A stretch of DNA of 64,000 nt from Agromyces sp. LHK192 (GCF_004006235.1 NZ_CP034753.1:868001-932000); one strand, 5' to 3'. Numbered from the stretch's first letter, positions 33,007 to 42,234 are shown. The notes: a model not told the origin generated them from the letters alone. Numbers and translations: made by a program.

Positions 33007-33317
33007 CCCAGGCGCTGGTCCCGGTGTTCGCCGCGCTCGGAGACGAGACCCGGTGGAGCATCCTCGCGGCGCTCGGCGAGGGGGATGCCTCGGCGTCCGC
33101 CCTCGCCGGGCGCCTGCCCGTCAGCAGGCAGGCGATCGCGAAGCACCTCGCCGTGCTGCAGGAGGTCGGACTCGTCGAGCCGATCCGCGTCGGCCGCGAG
33201 GTGCGGTTCCGCGTGATCGGGGCCCGGCTCGGCGAGACCGCGCGCAGGCTCGAGGCGCTCGGCGCCGTCTGGGACCGTCGTCTGGCCGCGATCAAGGAGA
33301 TCGCCGAGGGCCTGTAG
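33003..33317 (+). CDS. ArsR-family winged-helix repressor
   Basis: 104 residues, compact ArsR: VFAALGDETRWSILAALGEGDASASALAGRLPVSRQAIAKHLAVLQEVGLVEPIRVGREVRFRV shown in parts as ALGDETRWSIL and SRQAIAKHLAVLQE. No metal-binding Cys is seen. It ends the MFS-SRPBCC-ArsR operon and most likely binds the two TGCAA-N8-TTGCA dyads at its promoter. Confidence 0.9.
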   Translation: MTQALVPVFAALGDETRWSILAALGEGDASASALAGRLPVSRQAIAKHLAVLQEVGLVEPIRVGREVRFRVIGARLGETARRLEALGAVWDRRLAAIKEIAEGL

Positions 33318-33332
33318 TCGCGCGGCTTCCCG

Positions 33333-33932
33333 TCAACCTGCGCCAGGCGGCGCCGGCGCGGGCGCGAGCCAGACGTGCGGGGTCCGGGCGGCCTCGCCGG
33401 GCGAGAGGTTCGACACGTCGGTCGTGGGCGTGCGGACCAGCTGGGGGCCGAGCCGTTCGGCGACGGTGATGCCGCGGGCCTCCGCGGCTTTCGCGAGCGC
33501 ACGGCGCAGCTTGCGCCAGTCCGCCTCGTGCGGGACGCTCGCGAACTCCTGCGCGCGGACGAGCCTGACGGTCGAGCCGTCGGGTGCCGGTTCGAGGCGC
33601 GCGACGGTGATCGGCGTCGGATCGATGGCGCTCGCCGGCAGGTTCCACTCGCGGGGGTCGTCGTGCCGCCAGAACCTCGGGAGCTTCGCGTCGGCCAGCA
33701 GGTCGGCCGCGGCTCCCACCTCGAGCGGCACGTGCACCACGGTCGCCAGCGAGGCGAGCGCCTTCGTCACCGCGGGGTCGGGGTTGTCCTGCCAGGTCCG
33801 GCCCTCGGCGGACGCCTTCGCGACGTCCCCCGTCCACGCTCGCATTCGGATCCGGACGGCGGCCAACACCCCGACGAGCGCGAAGAGCGCGCCGACGATC
33901 ACGAATCCCTGGTACTCCTGCCACCACGACAT
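33333..33932 (-). CDS. hypothetical single-pass membrane protein
   Basis: 199 residues. One membrane helix (about 9-27, FVIVGALFALVGVLAAV) with a short N-terminal tail, then a soluble domain of about 165 residues with no recognised family; it has PTPITVARLEPAPDGSTVRLVRAQEF and a region LRRALAKAAEARGITVAERL. The C terminus is Ala-Pro rich. It looks like a membrane-anchored soluble protein. It lies alone between ArsR (converging, 15-base gap) and the nitroreductase-like gene. Confidence 0.75.
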   Translation of the reverse strand: MSWWQEYQGFVIVGALFALVGVLAAVRIRMRAWTGDVAKASAEGRTWQDNPDPAVTKALASLATVVHVPLEVGAAADLLADAKLPRFWRHDDPREWNLPASAIDPTPITVARLEPAPDGSTVRLVRAQEFASVPHEADWRKLRRALAKAAEARGITVAERLGPQLVRTPTTDVSNLSPGEAARTPHVWLAPAPAPPGAG

Positions 33933-34005
33933 CCGGGCGCTCCTCTCGTCGGCGACGATCCATTCTCGTCGACGCGGCGCGGCACGGGTCGACGACGATG
34001 CGCGG

Positions 34006-34467
34006 TCAGTCGGCGTCGAGTGCGCCGGGGTCGATCACTTCGAAGACCGGATGCCGGTCGGCCTCGGCCGCGAAGGCCCCGGCGGGGTCCTGGGGGCCGG
34101 CGGAGAAGTACGGCCGTGCGATCGGCACGATCGCGACGTATCGCTTGAGCACCGGGCCGGCTTCGGCGGCCGACGCCTCCCGGGCGATGAAGCGCCGCAC
34201 GGTCCGGCGACGGGCCAGGGTGGCCTCGGGGTCGGCGCGGAGGTTCTTCACCCACTCGACGGTGCCGTACGGGGACACGAGCCAGTGTCGTCCGCCCACC
34301 TCGATCGGCGTGATCGGGGTGGACCGCGGCTCACCCCTCTTCCGGCCGGTCACGGTGAGGACCACCGCGTGCGGGATGAGGCCGGCGCGCACGGGTCCGC
34401 GCAGCGCGTGCCCGAGTGCGATCCGGAGTCGGCTCGGCCCCGTGGTCGGTCGGCGCGGCTCATCCAT
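34006..34467 (-). CDS. deazaflavin-dependent nitroreductase-family protein (DDN/F420-type)
   Basis: 153 residues. VVLTVTGRKRGEPRSTPITPIEVGGRHWLVSPYGTVEWVKNLRADPEATL, seen in parts, is the split-barrel FMN/F420-binding pattern of the DDN family (TGRKSGxxRxTPL; WVKNLRAxP). Such proteins use F420H2 in actinobacteria. A second, longer member is at 56531. Substrate unknown. The ATG at 34467 is chosen over upstream in-frame starts because the family normally begins close to this point. Confidence 0.85.
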   Translation of the reverse strand: MDEPRRPTTGPSRLRIALGHALRGPVRAGLIPHAVVLTVTGRKRGEPRSTPITPIEVGGRHWLVSPYGTVEWVKNLRADPEATLARRRTVRRFIAREASAAEAGPVLKRYVAIVPIARPYFSAGPQDPAGAFAAEADRHPVFEVIDPGALDAD

Positions 34468-34571
34468 GCGAATTCTCCGATGCCTCGGCGCGATCCGGGT
34501 CGGACGCCCCGGTCCACACACGCTACGCGCTGCCGGTCCGCGACGGCCAGCCGGGCTGAGAGGATCGGCGT

Positions 34572-35027
34572 GTGCCCACCTCGTTCACGCTCGAGACGCA
34601 GAGCCCGGTTCCACCCGAGACGCTCTTCGACCGCTCGCTCGACATCGATGCCCACGTCGCGTCGATGTCGCACACCGGCGAGCGCGCGATCGGGGGAGTC
34701 GTCGAGGGGGCGATCGGGCTCGGCGAGTCGGTGACGTGGAGCGCGAGGCACTTCGGCATCCGCTGGACGATGACCTCGCGCATCACCGAACTCGACCGTC
34801 CCGGCCGGTTCGTCGACGAACAGGTGCGCGGGCCCTTCCGGTCGTTCCGGCACGTGCACGAGTTCCGGCGCGGCGTCGACGGGGGCTGCATCATGGTCGA
34901 CACGATCGAGCTCGGCTCGCCGGTCTTCGGTGCCCTGGCCGAGCGGCTCGTGCTGGTGCCCTACCTCCGGCGGCTCATCCGTCGGCGCAACGCGCACCTC
35001 GTGGCCTCGCTCGCCACCGACTGCTGA
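34572..35027 (+). CDS. SRPBCC-family protein (cyclase/dehydrase-like)
   Basis: 151 residues, GTG start. FTLETQSPVPPETLFDRSLDIDAHVASM at the N terminus and LVLVPYLRRLIRRRNAHLVASL at the C terminus fit a SRPBCC fold of the ligand-binding type seen in conserved actinobacterial proteins. The middle reads VTWSARHFGIRWTMTSRITELDRPGRFVDEQ, which is the family's sheet. Ligand unknown. It ends 7 bases before the converging VOC-like gene. Confidence 0.82.
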   Translation: MPTSFTLETQSPVPPETLFDRSLDIDAHVASMSHTGERAIGGVVEGAIGLGESVTWSARHFGIRWTMTSRITELDRPGRFVDEQVRGPFRSFRHVHEFRRGVDGGCIMVDTIELGSPVFGALAERLVLVPYLRRLIRRRNAHLVASLATDC

Positions 35028-35034
35028 CGACCCG

Positions 35035-35502
35035 TCACGCCGTCAGGAGCTCGGCGATCACGACCTTCTTCTGCTGCATCATCACCTGGATCTGCGCCGG
35101 CGTCCGCGTGAGCTCCGCCATGTTCGCGGGGATCACCTGCCAGCTCACGCCGAACCGGTCCTTGCACCAGCCGCACTGCTCGGCTTCGGGCACGTGCGAC
35201 AGCTTCGACCAGTACTCGTCGATCTCGGCCTGGTCGGCGCAGCTCACGATGAACGAGATCGACTCGTTGAAGGTGAACAGCGGGCCGCCGTCGAGGCAGG
35301 TGAACGGCATGCCGTTGAGCGTGAACTGCCCGTTGATCACCTTGCCCGCCATGCCGGCGAAGTGCTCGTCGAGCGACTCGTCGGGGTACTCGTCGATACG
35401 GTCGATCCTCGAGTCCGGGAAGACCGAGACGTAGTACTCCATCGCCTCCCGGGCCTGGTCGTCGAACCACAGGCACGGGCTGATCGGTGCGAGCGCGGCC
35501 AT
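35035..35502 (-). CDS. VOC-superfamily protein, PhnB/3-demethylubiquinone-methyltransferase-like
   Basis: 155 residues. ISPCLWFDDQAREAMEYYVSVFPDSRI starts the 3-dmu-9_3-mt (PhnB-like) fold; LNGMPFTCLDGGPLFTFNESISFIVSCADQAEIDEYWSKLS and CGWCKDRFGVSWQVIP are its further signatures. These proteins are named for methyltransferases but carry no SAM motif and act as unknown glyoxalase-fold enzymes. GGGGGA precedes the ATG. It stands between the SRPBCC gene and a divergent-type TetR region. Confidence 0.88.
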   Translation of the reverse strand: MAALAPISPCLWFDDQAREAMEYYVSVFPDSRIDRIDEYPDESLDEHFAGMAGKVINGQFTLNGMPFTCLDGGPLFTFNESISFIVSCADQAEIDEYWSKLSHVPEAEQCGWCKDRFGVSWQVIPANMAELTRTPAQIQVMMQQKKVVIAELLTA

Positions 35503-35586
35503 GTGCGTCCCCCTTCTCCGGCGGCGTCGGTCGGATGCCTCGAATCGGTACCTCGAGATCGGATGCCACGCTACGCCCGGTCGTCG

Positions 35587-35656
35587 CCGGCGGCCAGTGT
35601 GCAGCGCCGGCGGCCGGTGCGATGCGGTGGCGGCCAGTGCGATGCGGCGGCGGCCC
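35587..35656. repeat. 20-bp imperfect tandem repeat
   Basis: About three and a half copies of a 20-base unit with core GGCGGCCAGTGCGATGCG: 35587-35606, 35607-35626, 35627-35646 and a partial copy. It lies just downstream of the TetR gene stop at 35669 (reverse strand). Confidence 0.7.
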
Positions 35657-35668
35657 GCGTCCCCGTGG

Positions 35669-36358
35669 TCAGGCCCGGTTCTGCGCCAGCCGGCGCCGCT
35701 CGAGTCCCTCGAGCAGCAGGTCGAGCCCGAACTCGAACTCCGTCTGGTCGTCGCACCAGCCGAGCGTCGAGTCGGGGTCGTCGTGCACGACCTCCCCGAG
35801 CATCGCCGCGAGGTTCGGCGCGAACGTCGCGAGTTGCGCGAGCGCGACGGGCGGCGGGGCATCCTTGTCGTCGCTGAGCTCCTGCACGTAGCCGTAGACG
35901 CGGCTGCCGAGCGCGTGCAGCGAGTGGTGGATGAGGTCGTACGAGAACCCGCCGGCGTGCATGATGCCGACGATGCCGTCGACGTGTCGTGCGGCGGTCG
36001 GTCCGGGGGCGCCGCGCGCGTTCATGACCCAGGCCGCCCATGGATGCCGCAGCAGCACGGCCCGCGCGCCGAGGATGCGTCCGCGGACGAGCGGCGACCA
36101 GGATGCGGCATCCGCCACGGGAGCCGTGAAGCCGCCCACCTCGGTCTCGATCTCGCCGAAGACCTCTTCGACGACGCCGTCGAGGATGGCGTCCTTGTTC
36201 GGCAGGTGGTGGTAGATCGACATGGCCTCGACGCCGAGTTCGGCGGCGAGCCCGCGCATCGTGAGCGCGTCGATCCCGTCGCGGTCGGCGAGCGCCATCG
36301 CCGTTCGCAGCACGTGTGCGCGGGTCAGGCGGGAGCGTTCGATCGACCTCGTCGGCAT
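35669..36358 (-). CDS. TetR family regulator (TetR_C type)
   Basis: 229 residues. The HTH is LTRAHVLRTAMALADRDGIDALTMRGLAAELGVEAMSIYHHLPNKDAILDGV in segments; recognition helix AMSIYHHLPNK. The C-terminal part (70-220) is the longer TetR_C ligand domain (WAAWVMNARGAPGPTAARHVDGIVGIM). Three copies of a CTTAC...GTAAG operator occur in the gap to the divergent oxidoreductase gene, so it probably represses both. Confidence 0.92.
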   Translation of the reverse strand: MPTRSIERSRLTRAHVLRTAMALADRDGIDALTMRGLAAELGVEAMSIYHHLPNKDAILDGVVEEVFGEIETEVGGFTAPVADAASWSPLVRGRILGARAVLLRHPWAAWVMNARGAPGPTAARHVDGIVGIMHAGGFSYDLIHHSLHALGSRVYGYVQELSDDKDAPPPVALAQLATFAPNLAAMLGEVVHDDPDSTLGWCDDQTEFEFGLDLLLEGLERRRLAQNRA

Positions 36359-36366
36359 GCTGTCAC

Positions 36367-36450
36367 CTTACAGCGTCAGGTTTCTCGTCTCCGCCTCTGG
36401 ACACGGAGCGCCTGCAGGCGTATCTTACGCCGTAAGGCTTACAGTGTAAG
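36367..36450. promoter_or_regulatory. three TetR operator dyads
   Basis: CTTACGCCGTAAG (36424-36436) and CTTACAGTGTAAG (36438-36450) are perfect 13-bp dyads with centres 14 bases apart, next to the oxidoreductase start. CTTACAGCGTCAG (36367-36379) is a third copy with one mismatch, next to the TetR start. Confidence 0.8.
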
Positions 36451-36460
36451 GGAGCGGATC

Positions 36461-37468
36461 ATGACGACCACCGAGACCCGGACGACCATGCGAGCGGCAC
36501 GCCTGGAGCGGTTCGGTCCGCCCGAGGTCGTCAGTGTCGGCGACGCGCTGCGGCCCGAGCCCGACGCGCGCGAACTGCTCGTCAGGCTCCGCGCGACCAC
36601 GGTGAGCATCGCCGACCACCGGCTGCGCACGCGTGAGGTGCCGCGCGGACTCGGGCTCGTCGCCGCGCCGAAGATCGGGTTGTTCCGTCCGCGGGTCCGA
36701 ACGCTCGGCATGGAGGGCGCGGGCGTCGTCGAGGCGGTCGGCGCCGCGGTCACCCGCTTCGCGCCCGGCGACGAGGTGATGGTCATGCGCGGCGCCGCGT
36801 TCGGCTGCCACGCCGAGTACGCCACCGTCGCGGAGACCGGCGACGTCGCCCGCAAGCCGGCCGCCCTGTCGTTCGAGGAGGCTGCCGCCGTGATCTTCGG
36901 CGGACACACCGCGGTCCGCTACCTCGACCTCGTCGACCTCCGGCCCGGCGTCGAGGTGCTCGTCAACGGCGCGTCCGGCGCCGTCGGATCGGCGGTCGTG
37001 CAGCTCGCCGCGGCGCGCGGTGCGACCGTGACCGCGGTCACCAGCGGCCGCAACACCGCCCTCGTGCGCTCGCTCGGGGCATCCCGGGCCATCGACTACA
37101 CGCGCGAGGACTTCACGGCGACGGATGCCCCGCGCCCGCGGTACGACGTCGTCGTCGAGTGCGTCGGCAATGCGCCGTACTCGAGGGTGCGGCACCTGAT
37201 CCGGCCCGGCGGCGCGCTCCTGCTCGTGATCGCCGACCTCGCCGGCATGATCGGGGCCGGCATCCGGCCGCGACGCCGGGGCGTCCTGGTGAACCAATCC
37301 GGCGGGCCGATGGGTCCCGCGCTCATGCAACGCGTCGCAGCGCTCGCGGAATCCGGTGACCTGCGCCCGGTGATCGACCGGACCTACGAACTCGACGAGA
37401 TCGTGGAGGCCCACCGGTACGTCGACACCGGCCGCAAGCGGGGGAGCGTGGTGGTCCGGATCCCGTGA
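36461..37468 (+). CDS. zinc-independent quinone oxidoreductase (MDR superfamily)
   Basis: 335 residues. GroES-like part (about 10-135) and Rossmann part with NGASGAVGSAVVQLAAARGATV (about 168-190), then YTREDFTATDAPRPRYDVVVECVG. The zinc ligands of classic alcohol dehydrogenase are not seen, so it is of the quinone oxidoreductase/zeta-crystallin class using NADPH. GGAG lies before ATG 36461. It is divergent from the TetR gene whose three operators sit in between, so the TetR ligand is probably its substrate. Confidence 0.9.
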   Translation: MTTTETRTTMRAARLERFGPPEVVSVGDALRPEPDARELLVRLRATTVSIADHRLRTREVPRGLGLVAAPKIGLFRPRVRTLGMEGAGVVEAVGAAVTRFAPGDEVMVMRGAAFGCHAEYATVAETGDVARKPAALSFEEAAAVIFGGHTAVRYLDLVDLRPGVEVLVNGASGAVGSAVVQLAAARGATVTAVTSGRNTALVRSLGASRAIDYTREDFTATDAPRPRYDVVVECVGNAPYSRVRHLIRPGGALLLVIADLAGMIGAGIRPRRRGVLVNQSGGPMGPALMQRVAALAESGDLRPVIDRTYELDEIVEAHRYVDTGRKRGSVVVRIP

Positions 37469-37490
37469 CCACGCGAGCCCTCCGCCGCGG

Positions 37491-38720
37491 CTACCGCTGC
37501 GCGGTCGCGACCTGCCTCGACTCGGATGCCGGCGCCTGGCCGGATGCCTCGCGCGCGACCGATGCGCGGGGGATCCGTCGTGCCGCGGCCGCCGCGACGA
37601 TCATGACGACCAGCGCCGCCGCCGTGATGCCGGCGCCGACGAACATTGGCGAGGCGTAGCCGAGGCCTGCGGTGATCGCGAGCCCGCCCGCCCAGGCGCC
37701 CAGCGCGTTGCCGAGGTTGAACGCGCCGATGTTGGCGCCCGACGCGAGCGTCGGCGCGTCCGGTGCGTACCGCATGATCCGGCTCTGCAGACCGGGGACG
37801 GTGCCGAACCCGAATCCACCCATGAGCACCAGCAGCACGATCGTCGCGATCTGGTTGCTCGCGAGCAGGCCGAACGCGACGAGCACGGTCGTGAGCGCGG
37901 TGAGGAAGCCGACGAGCGTCCGGTCGATCGCGCGGTCGGCGAGGCGACCGCCGATCCAGTTGCCGACGACCAGGCCCGCTCCGAAGAGGACGAGCAGCCA
38001 CGGCACGGCGTCCGAGCCGAAGCCGCCCACCTCGGTGAGCGTGTAGGCGATGTAGGTGAATGCGCCGAACATCCCACCGAAGCCCAGCACCGTGACCGTG
38101 AGCGACAGCCAGACCTGGCCGGACCGGAACGCCGCCAGCTCCCGTCGCAGGCTCGGCGCGGGGGCGTCACCGTTGCGGGTCGCGGGCACGAGCGCCGCGA
38201 TGCCGATGAGCGCGACGACGCCGATCGCCGAGATCGCCCAGAACGTGGACCGCCAGCCGAACTGCTGGCCGATGAAGGTGCCGAACGGCACGCCGAGCAC
38301 GTTCGCGGCGGTGAGCCCGGTGAACATGATCGCGATCGCGCCTGCGGCCTTCTCGGGCGCGACGAGGCGCGCGGCCACGACCGAGCCGATGCCGAAGAAC
38401 GCGCCGTGGCAGAGGGCGGCCACCACTCGTCCGGCCATCATCGCCTCGTAGGTCGTCGCGAGCGCCGAGAGCGCGTTGCCGGCGATGAAGAGTCCGAGCA
38501 GGCCCATCAGCACGGGCTTCCGCGGCAGCCGCGTCGTGGCCGCTGTGAGGCCGAGTGCGCCGACGACGACTGCGAGCGCGTAGCCCGAGATGAACCACCC
38601 GGCCTCGGCCTCGCTCACCCCGAAGTCGGTCGCGACCTCGGGCAGCAGGCCCATGATCACGAACTCCGTGAGTCCGATGCCGAATCCGCCGATGGCGAGT
38701 GCGATGAGCCCGAGCGGCAT
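37491..38720 (-). CDS. MFS transporter, AraJ/YdhP-like efflux protein
   Basis: 409 residues, twelve helices. GIGLTEFVIMGLLPEVATDFGVSEAEAGWFISGYALAVVVGA is the typical first two helices of DHA1 sugar/drug exporters; motif A-like TAATTRLPRKPVLMGLL; GGRLADRAIDRTLVG is its half-repeat. AGGAGG precedes the ATG. It is divergent from a MarR gene; repeated TTGCA sites in the gap suggest that MarR controls it. Substrate unknown. Confidence 0.9.
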   Translation of the reverse strand: MPLGLIALAIGGFGIGLTEFVIMGLLPEVATDFGVSEAEAGWFISGYALAVVVGALGLTAATTRLPRKPVLMGLLGLFIAGNALSALATTYEAMMAGRVVAALCHGAFFGIGSVVAARLVAPEKAAGAIAIMFTGLTAANVLGVPFGTFIGQQFGWRSTFWAISAIGVVALIGIAALVPATRNGDAPAPSLRRELAAFRSGQVWLSLTVTVLGFGGMFGAFTYIAYTLTEVGGFGSDAVPWLLVLFGAGLVVGNWIGGRLADRAIDRTLVGFLTALTTVLVAFGLLASNQIATIVLLVLMGGFGFGTVPGLQSRIMRYAPDAPTLASGANIGAFNLGNALGAWAGGLAITAGLGYASPMFVGAGITAAALVVMIVAAAAARRIPRASVAREASGQAPASESRQVATAQR

Positions 38721-38747
38721 GCCGCAGCCTCCTGTAGAGTGGATGGG

Positions 38748-38797
38748 TAGTTGCAGACGCGGGATATTGCATCCGCGAAGAAGATAGTTGCACACGC
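38748..38797. promoter_or_regulatory. repeated TTGCA sites between the MFS and MarR genes
   Basis: TAGTTGCAGACGC (38748-38760) and TAGTTGCACACGC (38785-38797) match at 12 of 13 bases; TTGCATCCGC occurs between them at 38767. The second contains TTGCACACGCAA, a dyad with a 4-base centre. They are likely MarR binding sites. Confidence 0.55.
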
Positions 38798-38843
38798 AAA
38801 TATAAAGCGCAAGCAACGAGTGTCGGCGAACGAGGGAGACGCA

Positions 38844-39308
38844 ATGGGCATCGGCGACGACGCGGTCGAGGTACGGGCGCAGGGATGGCGCACCCTCGCG
38901 GCACTGCACACGATGATCGAGGCCGAGCTCGAGCGCGCGCTCGGGGATGAGGTCGAACTCTCGGTCGTCGAGTACACGGTGCTCGACGCGCTCAGTCGCC
39001 AGGACGGCTGGCACATGCGCATGCAGCAGCTGGCGCGCGCGGCGGCCCTCAGCCCCAGCGCGACGACGCGGCTCGTGAACCGGCTCGAAGACCGCGGCCT
39101 GCTCACCCGCATCCTCTGCGCCGACGACCGCCGCGGCATCTACACCGAGCTCACCGCCGCGGGCCGCGACCTGTACCGACGCGCGAAGCCGATCCACGAC
39201 CGCTCGCTCGAACAGGTGCTCGCCGAGGCCGGCGAGCGACCGGAACTGGCTCCGGTCGTCGATGCGCTGCAGGGCGCCGCGCCGCTCGCGCTGAGCGGGT
39301 CGAACTAG
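38844..39308 (+). CDS. MarR family transcriptional regulator
   Basis: 154 residues from ATG 38844, behind GAGGGAG; the frame extends back to 38751 through the operator region but without a ribosome site. Winged helix: MQQLARAAALSPSATTRLVNRLEDRGLLTR (about 55-84) and DDRRGIYTELTAAG (wing). No regulatory Cys near the N terminus. Likely controls the divergent MFS exporter. Its stop codon overlaps the converging YCII gene by three bases. Confidence 0.92.
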   Translation: MGIGDDAVEVRAQGWRTLAALHTMIEAELERALGDEVELSVVEYTVLDALSRQDGWHMRMQQLARAAALSPSATTRLVNRLEDRGLLTRILCADDRRGIYTELTAAGRDLYRRAKPIHDRSLEQVLAEAGERPELAPVVDALQGAAPLALSGSN

Positions 39309-39688
39309 CCCTCGGGCAGCTCCCGACGATCGCCGACGAGGCCATCAGCGAGCGGGAACGCCATCGACCCCGCGGCGACCCACCACTCCATGACGTCGTA
39401 CGCGAGGCGGCCAGCGACGACCGAAGGGTCGGCTTCGGAGAGCGCGGCCGCCTCCTCCGGGCCGCAGGCGAACACCGACATCCCGCGGTACGTCTCGTCG
39501 CTCTGCCCGAGGAACGGCCCGTTCGCGGCGAGCTTGCCCGCTCGCCGCAGGTCGGCGCGATAGGCGAGGTGTCGGGCCTGGAGCTCGTCGAGCTCGGCGT
39601 CCGTCATCTCCGGGGCGTCGACCGGACGTCGCAGGACGACGACCGTGTAGACGTCGAACGCGTCGGGGATGTCGGGATTGCGCGCCAT
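39305..39688 (-). CDS. YCII-related protein
   Basis: 127 residues. VYTVVVLRRPVDAPEMTDAELDELQARHLAYRADLRRAGKLAANGPF fits the YCII (dimeric alpha-beta barrel) fold, with the central His and the Asp near GRLAYDVMEWWVAAG. It has no DGPF motif, unlike the ECF42 partner at 60143. Function unknown. TACGAT (39700-39695, reverse) six bases before the ATG suggests a leaderless mRNA. Confidence 0.85.
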   Translation of the reverse strand: MARNPDIPDAFDVYTVVVLRRPVDAPEMTDAELDELQARHLAYRADLRRAGKLAANGPFLGQSDETYRGMSVFACGPEEAAALSEADPSVVAGRLAYDVMEWWVAAGSMAFPLADGLVGDRRELPEG

Positions 39689-39768
39689 GCGCCGATCGTA
39701 GAGCGGGCATGCGGTTGCCGCAGTGTCGAACTGCGCGACAATGGAACCCGACCTTGGAGGCGCCCACG

Positions 39769-40254
39769 ATGCACGAGACGACCGATTCGACGACGAACCG
39801 CCGGTCGAACCCTGCCGGCGGTCCCGACGGCGCGGCCGGTGCCCACGTGCCCGGGCACGGCGCGATCGGATGCCCCGAGTGCTTCGAGGAGCTCCAGCGC
39901 AACCACGACTGGTGGAAGGCCCGGCCAGAGGGCTCGCGCCTCGTCGGCCTCGTCGTGGCCCGCGACGACCTGCCGTCGATCGTCGAGCAGCGCGACGACC
40001 TCGGCGCGTTCGGCGTGCAGATCCTCGACTTCAAGCACCCCGCCCCCGAGAGCATCATCGAGACGTGGGAGCAGCGGCTGGGCCGGCTGTTCGACACGCT
40101 CCGCGCCGGCGACGTGCTCGTCGTGTCGACCGAGCGGGTGCTCGGCCGGACGTCCGACGAGATCACGCGGACCATCCAGGCGCTGCGCCGGCACAACCTC
40201 GTCGTGAAGGTGCTCAACCACGGTGCCCGTCACCTGGAGGACGCGCAGGGCTGA
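39769..40254 (+). CDS. degenerate serine-recombinase-like protein
   Basis: 161 residues from ATG 39769, preceded by TTGGAGG. Residues 64-161 read like the catalytic domain of small serine recombinases: RLVGLVVARDDLPSIVEQRDDLGAFGV, GRLFDTLRAGDVLVVSTERVLGRTSDEITRTIQAL. The nucleophile Ser of the YxRVS motif is replaced (VARDD), only one of the two Arg of LDRLGR is kept in register, and no C-terminal HTH follows. The N-terminal part carries GCPECFEELQRNHDWW, a possible metal site. It should not recombine DNA; a scaffold or domesticated role is likely. Moderate certainty. Confidence 0.72.
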   Translation: MHETTDSTTNRRSNPAGGPDGAAGAHVPGHGAIGCPECFEELQRNHDWWKARPEGSRLVGLVVARDDLPSIVEQRDDLGAFGVQILDFKHPAPESIIETWEQRLGRLFDTLRAGDVLVVSTERVLGRTSDEITRTIQALRRHNLVVKVLNHGARHLEDAQG

Positions 40255-40316
40255 TCGCCGCGATCGCGGCCCACGCAGGGTCTTCCCCCGCGCCGCGCGC
40301 TCCCTAGAATCATCGG

Positions 40317-41210
<894 letters not shown>

Positions 41211-41225
41211 GGATCGAACCGCCCC

Positions 41226-41320
41226 GCACCGCACCGCACCGACCCGCACCGCCACCGGCTCAGCCGCACCCGCCAGCAGCCGCAGCAGCCGCAGTACCCG
41301 CAGTACCCGCCGCATCCGCC
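41226..41320. repeat. low-complexity CCGCAC and CAGCCG/CAGTAC tandem stretch
   Basis: Between the TerC stop and the protease start: GCACCGCACCGCACC-type repeats, then CAGCAGCCGCAGCAG and CAGTACCCGCAGTACCCG. The last part is in frame with the protease and would read QQPQQPQYPQYPPHPP, but no start codon lies between the TerC stop and ATG 41337. Confidence 0.7.
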
Positions 41321-41336
41321 GAGAAGGGCACGCCGA

Positions 41337-42209
41337 ATGACTGAGCGCGTCGCACCCCAACACGTCGCACCCGCACCCGAACCCGCCAACGCCTGGAGCC
41401 GCTTCTGGAATCGCGGCGGGTGGTGGCGTGCGCTGCTGATCACCGTGGTCTACATCGTGGTCTACCAGCTCCTGGGCCTCCTGGTCGGCACGCTGTTCGG
41501 CGGCCTGGTCGACCCCGACGACCAGCTCGCCGACCCGGCGAGCATCTTCTTCGGGATCGCGTTGCCGATCCTCCTCGCCGGCGGCCTGCTGCTGCTGTTC
41601 GTCTGGTCGGTCGGATGGCTGCCCGGGATCTTCGGGCGTCAGCCGATCGAGGGCCGCCCGTGGATGTGGATCGCGGTCGTGCTCGTCGTGGTGCCGATCG
41701 TGATCCGCCTGTTCGCGACGAACTGGTCGGCGTACTCGGTCGCGGTGGTGTTCACGATGCTGTTCCTGGGCCTGTGCATCGGCTTCGCGGAGGAGCTGAT
41801 CACGCGCGGTGTCGGCGTGAACCTGCTCCGGGCCGGCGGGTACAGCGAGCGCGTGGTCATGGTGATCTCATCGGCGCTGTTCGGCCTGATGCACTCGGTC
41901 AACGTGCTGTCGGGGCAGCCGGTGCTGAACGTGGCCATCACCGTCGTCTACGCGTTCGGCTTCGGCGCGATGATGTACCTGTCGATGCGGGTGACGGGCA
42001 GTGTCGTCTGGGCGATGCTGCTGCACGCGGCCACCGACCCGACGACCATCCTCGTGACCGGCGGGGTCGATGCGCACGGCGCCACTGCCGGAGCCGACGG
42101 GCTCGTGACGATCGCGGGTCTGTTCAACTACGCGTACATCGTGCTCGCGATCGTCGCGATCTTCCTCGTGAAGGGGCGGGTGAAGGACAAGGCCGCGCTC
42201 GCGGGCTGA
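41337..42209 (+). CDS. CPBP-family intramembrane metalloprotease
   Basis: 290 residues, about eight helices. The CAAX/CPBP catalytic motifs are complete: FAEELITRGV (EExxxR), FGLMHSVN (FxxxH) and LLHAATD (third motif). These proteases cleave within the membrane and take part in peptide maturation or resistance. ATG 41337 follows a Gln-Pro-coding stretch that may once have been part of a longer N-terminal tail. GAGAAGG precedes the ATG. It is downstream of TerC with a 126-base gap. Confidence 0.92.
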   Translation: MTERVAPQHVAPAPEPANAWSRFWNRGGWWRALLITVVYIVVYQLLGLLVGTLFGGLVDPDDQLADPASIFFGIALPILLAGGLLLLFVWSVGWLPGIFGRQPIEGRPWMWIAVVLVVVPIVIRLFATNWSAYSVAVVFTMLFLGLCIGFAEELITRGVGVNLLRAGGYSERVVMVISSALFGLMHSVNVLSGQPVLNVAITVVYAFGFGAMMYLSMRVTGSVVWAMLLHAATDPTTILVTGGVDAHGATAGADGLVTIAGLFNYAYIVLAIVAIFLVKGRVKDKAALAG

Positions 42210-42234
42210 GGATCGCCCGCGGCCATCGTCGGCG

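Noticed and set aside
36361..36389. TGTCACC-N18-CGTC as a third ECF41 promoter
   Set aside because: The spacing is 18 rather than 16 and the gene behind it is controlled by TetR dyads; probably chance.
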